The notes under the pieces are model-generated. The model was not told the origin of the DNA and ran no database searches. It was given only the letters and a program-made list of their open reading frames with translations. The translations under genes were made by a program, and so were the position numbers. From Manihot esculenta (Eukaryota > Streptophyta > Magnoliopsida > Malpighiales > Euphorbiaceae), in contig NC_035168.2 of the NCBI RefSeq assembly GCF_001659605.2, positions 15,494,245 through 15,558,244 on the forward strand: DNA of 64,000 bases, written 5' to 3'. This document shows, one piece after another, positions 59,496-64,000 of the stretch (the stretch's first letter is position 1; each line of letters starts with the position of its first letter).

Positions 59496-61208
59496 ATGAG
59501 AGGAACTCGTCGATCTGTACGATTGACTGGAGTGCCACCTCAGGACGAGGGCGCTGATGCCCGTCCTCCAACATTGCCTAGGGCAATGTCCAGTAGGTCC
59601 AACAGAGACAGAGTAGCTAGAGACCCTAGAAGGTCTTTGGATCTGGGTAGAAGCAGATCAGTAAGGGGAACAGTGCAGGGAGGAATGTCTGAGGATATGG
59701 AAGTGGATCAGAGGAGGGATGGCAGTCTCGGTGTGAGCATGCCGGAAGAGGGCATAGGAGAATCAGAAGGAGGCACTCAGGCCTCGAGTTACGTCCAGCC
59801 ACATCACTACCCACCCTATTCACACCATCCAGGGTATTCGATGGGAGGTACATCGGATAACCCCAGTTTTAGCCCTTATCCTCCACATATGCCATACCCA
59901 CCTTACTACCCACCATACTCTCAGTACCCCATGTACCCACCTCCACCTCCCCATACTAGTACAGCAAACCCTACCCCAGGGGATGTTGCACCTCCACCAC
60001 CCCCAGTACCTACTGTCCCGGAAACACAAGTACCCAAACCTACCTCATCTGGAGGGAGCAAGGTCAAGATGACCGACTACATGAAGTTGGGTGCTCCTCA
60101 GTACAGAGCAGGCGATGACCCATTTGAGTATCTGAGCAGGGTCAAGACTATTACAGATGAGATAGGGGCTAATGACAGTAGAGCCATTCAGATGGCTGGG
60201 TTCACACTGGAGTGCAAGAAGGCACGTGATTGGTTTAAGAACTATGTGAACCCGAGAGCGGACAGTATGTCCTGGGAGGAGTTCGCAAATGAGTTTGGAG
60301 GATGGGCTTTCCCTGAGAGCTCTAGAGAGCAGAAGATGATAGAATTCGAACAGTTGAGGCAGACTGAACAGATGAGTGTGGAGGAGTACACAGACAGGTT
60401 CCTGGAGTTGCTGCCATATGCTGGGCAGAATTTGGACACAGATCAAAAGAAGTCAAGGAGATATATTATGAGGCTGCACTCCAGGTATTCCTCTTTGATA
60501 CAGTCAGCAGAGAGGGAGAGTTTCCATGCCATAGTGGATATGGCTAGGAGAATGGAGGCTAGTGCTATCGTTGAGGGGAAGGTAAGACAGTCAGTGGCAC
60601 AGTCTTCTGGTTCCAAGACCCCAGGTGGGGAAAGGTTAGACTTTTCTTCTCTGAGTACAGCAGTTGCAGGCAGTAAGAAGTGGGACAGAGGCCACAGAAA
60701 ATCTAAGAAGAATAAGTTCTGGAACAAGATCAAGTCAGGTCTGGGTTTAGGCAGTGGCTCAAGCTCTGGCGCAGAGGTTACAGCATGTATGAGATGTGGG
60801 AGACCACACAAGGGAGTATGTCTGGCAGGGACAAACACATGTTTCAGGTGCGGACAGGCGGGTCATTTGGCTCGAGATTGTCCTAGAGCAGCCTTTGCAG
60901 CACCGTCTCAGCAGACAGCCTCCGGCAGTGTGGTGCAGCCAGTAGCTCCAGCCGCAACACAGGCCAGTGGCAGAGGCAGAGGGAGAGGGTCAGCCTCTTC
61001 ATCAGCAGGATACAGAGGTGAAGGTCCATCAGCTCCGGCACGGATCTTCACTATGAATCAGCAGGAGGCCAACACATCCAACACCGTGGTGGCAGGTAAT
61101 CTCATCATTGGATGTTCTGATGTGTATGCCTTAATGGACCCGGGTGCATCTCATTCTTTTGTTGCTCCGAGAGTCGTGGAGAGGGTAGGATTGATGTCTC
61201 TGGGTTAG
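59496..61208 (+). CDS. E5 gag and start of protease
   Basis: ATG at 59496 ([19 protein letters not shown]), matching E1; an in-frame ATG 69 bp upstream exists but lies in the leader. It encodes the basic N-terminus, a Pro/Tyr-rich linker, the Gag core, clusters [12 protein letters not shown] and [14 protein letters not shown], a Gly/Arg-rich stretch and the protease motif DPGASHSF. It ends at TAG 61206-61208 because one base is missing between 61194 and 61205 compared with E1 (eight bases instead of nine between TTGATG and TTAGAG). The rest of pol continues in the neighbouring frame. Confidence 0.9.
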   Translation: MRGTRRSVRLTGVPPQDEGADARPPTLPRAMSSRSNRDRVARDPRRSLDLGRSRSVRGTVQGGMSEDMEVDQRRDGSLGVSMPEEGIGESEGGTQASSYVQPHHYPPYSHHPGYSMGGTSDNPSFSPYPPHMPYPPYYPPYSQYPMYPPPPPHTSTANPTPGDVAPPPPPVPTVPETQVPKPTSSGGSKVKMTDYMKLGAPQYRAGDDPFEYLSRVKTITDEIGANDSRAIQMAGFTLECKKARDWFKNYVNPRADSMSWEEFANEFGGWAFPESSREQKMIEFEQLRQTEQMSVEEYTDRFLELLPYAGQNLDTDQKKSRRYIMRLHSRYSSLIQSAERESFHAIVDMARRMEASAIVEGKVRQSVAQSSGSKTPGGERLDFSSLSTAVAGSKKWDRGHRKSKKNKFWNKIKSGLGLGSGSSSGAEVTACMRCGRPHKGVCLAGTNTCFRCGQAGHLARDCPRAAFAAPSQQTASGSVVQPVAPAATQASGRGRGRGSASSSAGYRGEGPSAPARIFTMNQQEANTSNTVVAGNLIIGCSDVYALMDPGASHSFVAPRVVERVGLMSLG

Positions 61209-64000
61209 AGTGTCCCCTATGGGTCAGTGGACCCAAGTGTGACCCGTCAGTGGCAGAGGCAGTCTGCCAATGTAGTCCAGTTTTCATAGAGGGAAGATGC
61301 CTTTCCGCCGACCTTGTGGTTCTAGATTTGACAGATTTTGACGTCATTCTAGGGATAGATTGGTTATCGACCCATGGTGCTACCTTGGACTGTAGAGACA
61401 AGGTAGTCAGATTCAGAGATCAGGATGGGTTAGAGGTCGTCTTCAGAGGAGACAAGAGGGGTACACCTAGAGGTCTGATCTCAGCTCTCCAGGCTCGTAG
61501 GTTGCTTAGGAGGGGATGTCAGGGGTTTCTAGCTCATGTGAGGGAGTTAGATAGTCATGTCAGAGAGCCCGCCTCAGTGCCTGTGGTGAGTGAGTTCTTA
61601 GATGTTTTCCCAGACGAGCTGCCAGGGTTACCACCTGCTAGAGAGATAGAGTTCGAGATTGAGTTAATGCCTGGTACTAGACCGATCTCTATCCCTCCCT
61701 ACAGGATGGCACCAGCTGAATTGAAAGAACTGAAGGAACAGTTGCAAGAGCTGGTAGATAAGGGTTTCATCCGACCGAGTACTTCACCTTGGGGTGCTCC
61801 GGTTTTGTTTGTGAGGAAGAAGGATGGATCCCTCAGACTTTGTATCGATTACAGACAGTTGAACAAGGTCACTACCAAGAACAAGTACCCTTTGCCGAGG
61901 ATCGACGATCTATTCGACCAGCTAGCAGGAGCAGGTTGTTTCTCCAAAATAGATCTGAGATCAGGGTACCATCAGTTGAGGATAAGGAATGAAGATGTAC
62001 CGAAGACAGCTTTCAGGACCAGGTATGGGCACTATGAGTTCCTTGTGATGCCGTTTGGGTTGACCAACGCCCCTGCAGCATTCATGGACCTCATGAACAG
62101 AGTATTCAGTCAGTATCTGGATCACTTCGTTATTGTCTTCATAGATGATATCTTAGTGTATTCCAGAAATGCAGAGGAGCATGCCCATCACCTGAGGACA
62201 GTTTTGCAGACCTTGAGAGAGCATGGCTTGTATGCCAAGTTCTCCAAGTGTGAGTTTTGGCTTAGGAGCATTTCATTCTTGGGGCACATTGTGTCAGAAC
62301 AGGGTATTGAAGTAGACCCCAAGAAGGTAGAGGCTGTAGCTAACTGGCCTAGATCCACCACAGTGACCGAGATCAAGAGTTTTCTGGGTTTAGCAGGTTA
62401 CTACAGGAGGTTCGTTCAGGACTTCTCAAAGATTGCTGCTCCTATGACCAAATTGACAAAGAAGAATCAGAAGTTCATATGGACCGATCAGTGTGAGGAA
62501 AGCTTTGAGGAGCTTAAGAGGAGGTTGACTTCAGCACCGGTGTTAGCTCTGCCAAAAAGTGATGATGACTTCTCAGTATATTGTGATGCGTCCCGTGTGG
62601 GACTGGGTTGTGTGCTAATGCAAAATGAGAGGGTGATCGCTTATGCTTCTAGGCAGCTGAAGAAGCATGAGCTGAATTACCCCACACATGACCTAGAGAT
62701 GGCAGCAGTGATCTTTGCACTCAAGATGTGGAGGCATTACCTTTATGGGGTAAAGTGTGAGATCTTCACAGATCATAAGAGCCTGCAGTACATCCTGAGT
62801 CAGAGAGAACTGAATTTGAGGCAGAGGAGATGGGTAGAGCTGTTGAGTGACTATAATTGCAAGATTCAGTACCATCCGGGTAAGGCGAATGTTGTGGCAG
62901 ACGCCCTAAGCCGGAAATCACTCGGCAGTCTATCCCACATTTCAGCAGAGAGGAGGCCGGTGGTGAAGGAGTTCCACAGACTTATGAGTGAGGGATTACA
63001 GTTGGAGTTGTCTGGCACAGGTGCCTTAGTGGCTCAGATGAGAGTGACACCCGTGTTTCTGGAGCAGGTAGCTCAGAAACAGCATGAGGACCCAGAGTTG
63101 GTCAGGATAGCCAGAACGGTTCAGTCAGGCCAGAGTAATGAGTTCAAGTTTGATGATAAGGGGATCCTCCGCTACGGGAACAGATTATGTGTGCCAGATG
63201 ACATTGGTCTGAAGGGAGATATTATGGGGGAAGCCCATAATACCAGGTATAGTGTTCACCCTGGAGCCACCAAGATGTATCAGGATCTGAAGAGAGTGTA
63301 TTGGTGGCCAGCTATGAAGAAGGACGTGGCACTGTTCGTGTCAGCCTGCGATGTGTGTCAGAGGGTGAAACTAGAGCATCAGAAGCCGGCTGGAATGTTG
63401 AATCCACTACCGATTCCAGAGTGGAAATGGGAGAATATAGCTATGGACTTCGTAGTGGGGTTACCGGCGACGTCCAACAGATTGGACTCCATATGGGTGA
63501 TTATGGACAGACTCACCAAATCTGCTCACTTCATCCCTGTCAGGAGTGGTTACTCTGTGGACAAGTTGGCGCAGGTGTACGTAGATGAGATTGTCAGACT
63601 GCATGGGGTCCCGGTATCTATAGTGTCAGATAGAGGGCCCCAGTTCACCTCCAGGTTTTGGCGGAGTCTGCAGAACGCTATGGGTACCAGATTAGACTTC
63701 AGTACTGCCTTCCACCCGCAGACAGACGGACAGTCAGAGAGGACCATCCAGACAATAGAGGATATGCTCATAATGTGTGTGCTAGATTTTGGCGGTTCTT
63801 GGAGGCAGCATCTACCTTTGGTGGAGTTTGCCTACAATAACAGCTATCATGCTAGCATAGGGATGGCTCCATATGAAGCTTTGTATGGGAGAAAGTGCAG
63901 ATCACCTATCTGCTGGGAGGAAGTAGGAGAGAGGACTCTTGCGGGTCCGGAGTTAGTAGAGCTTACCAGCAGGGTGGTACCCATAATCAGAGAGAGGATC
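61208..64000 (+). CDS. E5 pol after the frameshift: protease end, RT, RNase H, integrase (partial)
   Basis: Read from GAG at 61208 this frame has no stop through 64000, that is 931 codons. It contains RT with FIDDILVYS, RNase H with [10 protein letters not shown] and TDHKSLQYI, the integrase zinc region (CDVCQRVK), and catalytic [16 protein letters not shown] and the Glu of GQSERT. It has no ATG of its own at the start and would need the gag frame, so the single-base deletion disables this copy unless bypassed. The chromodomain lies outside the window. Confidence 0.9.

Larger units (their letters stand above)
57016..64000 (+). mobile_element. Chromovirus E5 (Ty3/gypsy), 5' 7 kb, runs off the window
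   Basis: Complete 5' LTR, PBS, gag, protease, RT, RNase H and most of integrase in the E1 order, with no nested insertion. Its proteins are close to E1 but not identical, so it is another member of the family. The 3' end and TSD lie outside the window. Confidence 0.95.

Noticed and set aside
61190..61210. Programmed frameshift between gag and pol in E5
   Set aside because: E1 and E2 have gag and pol in one frame, the shift lies inside the protease, and no slippery heptamer is evident. A 1-nt deletion is simpler.

Overview
The window is nuclear DNA from a flowering plant, most likely a eudicot, and is almost wholly LTR-retrotransposon sequence. I see no convincing host gene, tRNA or rRNA. The species cannot be fixed from the sequence alone. 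Evidence for a plant: Ty3/gypsy chromoviruses with a C-terminal chromodomain, an Athila-like pol, a CACTA DNA transposon with a CACTACAA terminus, and primer-binding sites matching plant initiator tRNA-Met (TGGTATCAGAGC).

The main result is a nested stack that can be taken apart from target-site duplications (TSDs). Outermost is a solo LTR of family C (8596-56070, TSD TTATT). Chromovirus E3 sits inside it on the minus strand (11394-55045, TSD GCATG/GTGTG). Inside the E3 3' LTR lies chromovirus E2, minus strand (12104-34558, TSD TATAG). Inside the E2 pol lies chromovirus E1, plus strand (16561-26522, TSD AGCTG), and inside the E2 gag lies a chimeric solo LTR (28950-31553, TSD GTAGG). The E3 gag is also interrupted by an Athila-like element (35863 to about 49642) and by a solo LTR of family B (50427-52042, TSD CTCCC). 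The Athila-like element carries two more family-B solo LTRs (38054-39795, TSD ATGAG; 40123-41853, TSD GGTGA) and, in its 3' LTR, a CACTA transposon (43472-49514, TSD TTG). The CACTA element holds a truncated family-B LTR.

Left of the stack are an A/B chimeric LTR fragment (1-1919), a family-B solo LTR (2536-3902, TSD CTCTG) and a second family-C solo LTR (4670-8263, TSD TTAAC). Right of the stack is a short non-repetitive-looking stretch and then chromovirus E5, plus strand (57016 to past 64000), with its 5' LTR, gag and most of pol.

E1 and E5 are the best preserved. E1 has two in-frame stops in an otherwise continuous 1,661-codon gag-pol, and about 32 differences between its two 2,309-bp LTRs. 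E5 has one 1-nt deletion in the protease region, after which the frame is open for 931 codons to the window edge. E2 and E3 carry many stops, mostly C-to-T type. The observations most worth a second look are: the LTR-A arrays of the 13-mer TTCGGCNGCCGAA; a conserved donor/acceptor pair predicting a leader intron that ends 8 nt before the gag start; and chimeric LTRs in which different families share sequence (A with B at two loci, A with a TRIM-like element at another).
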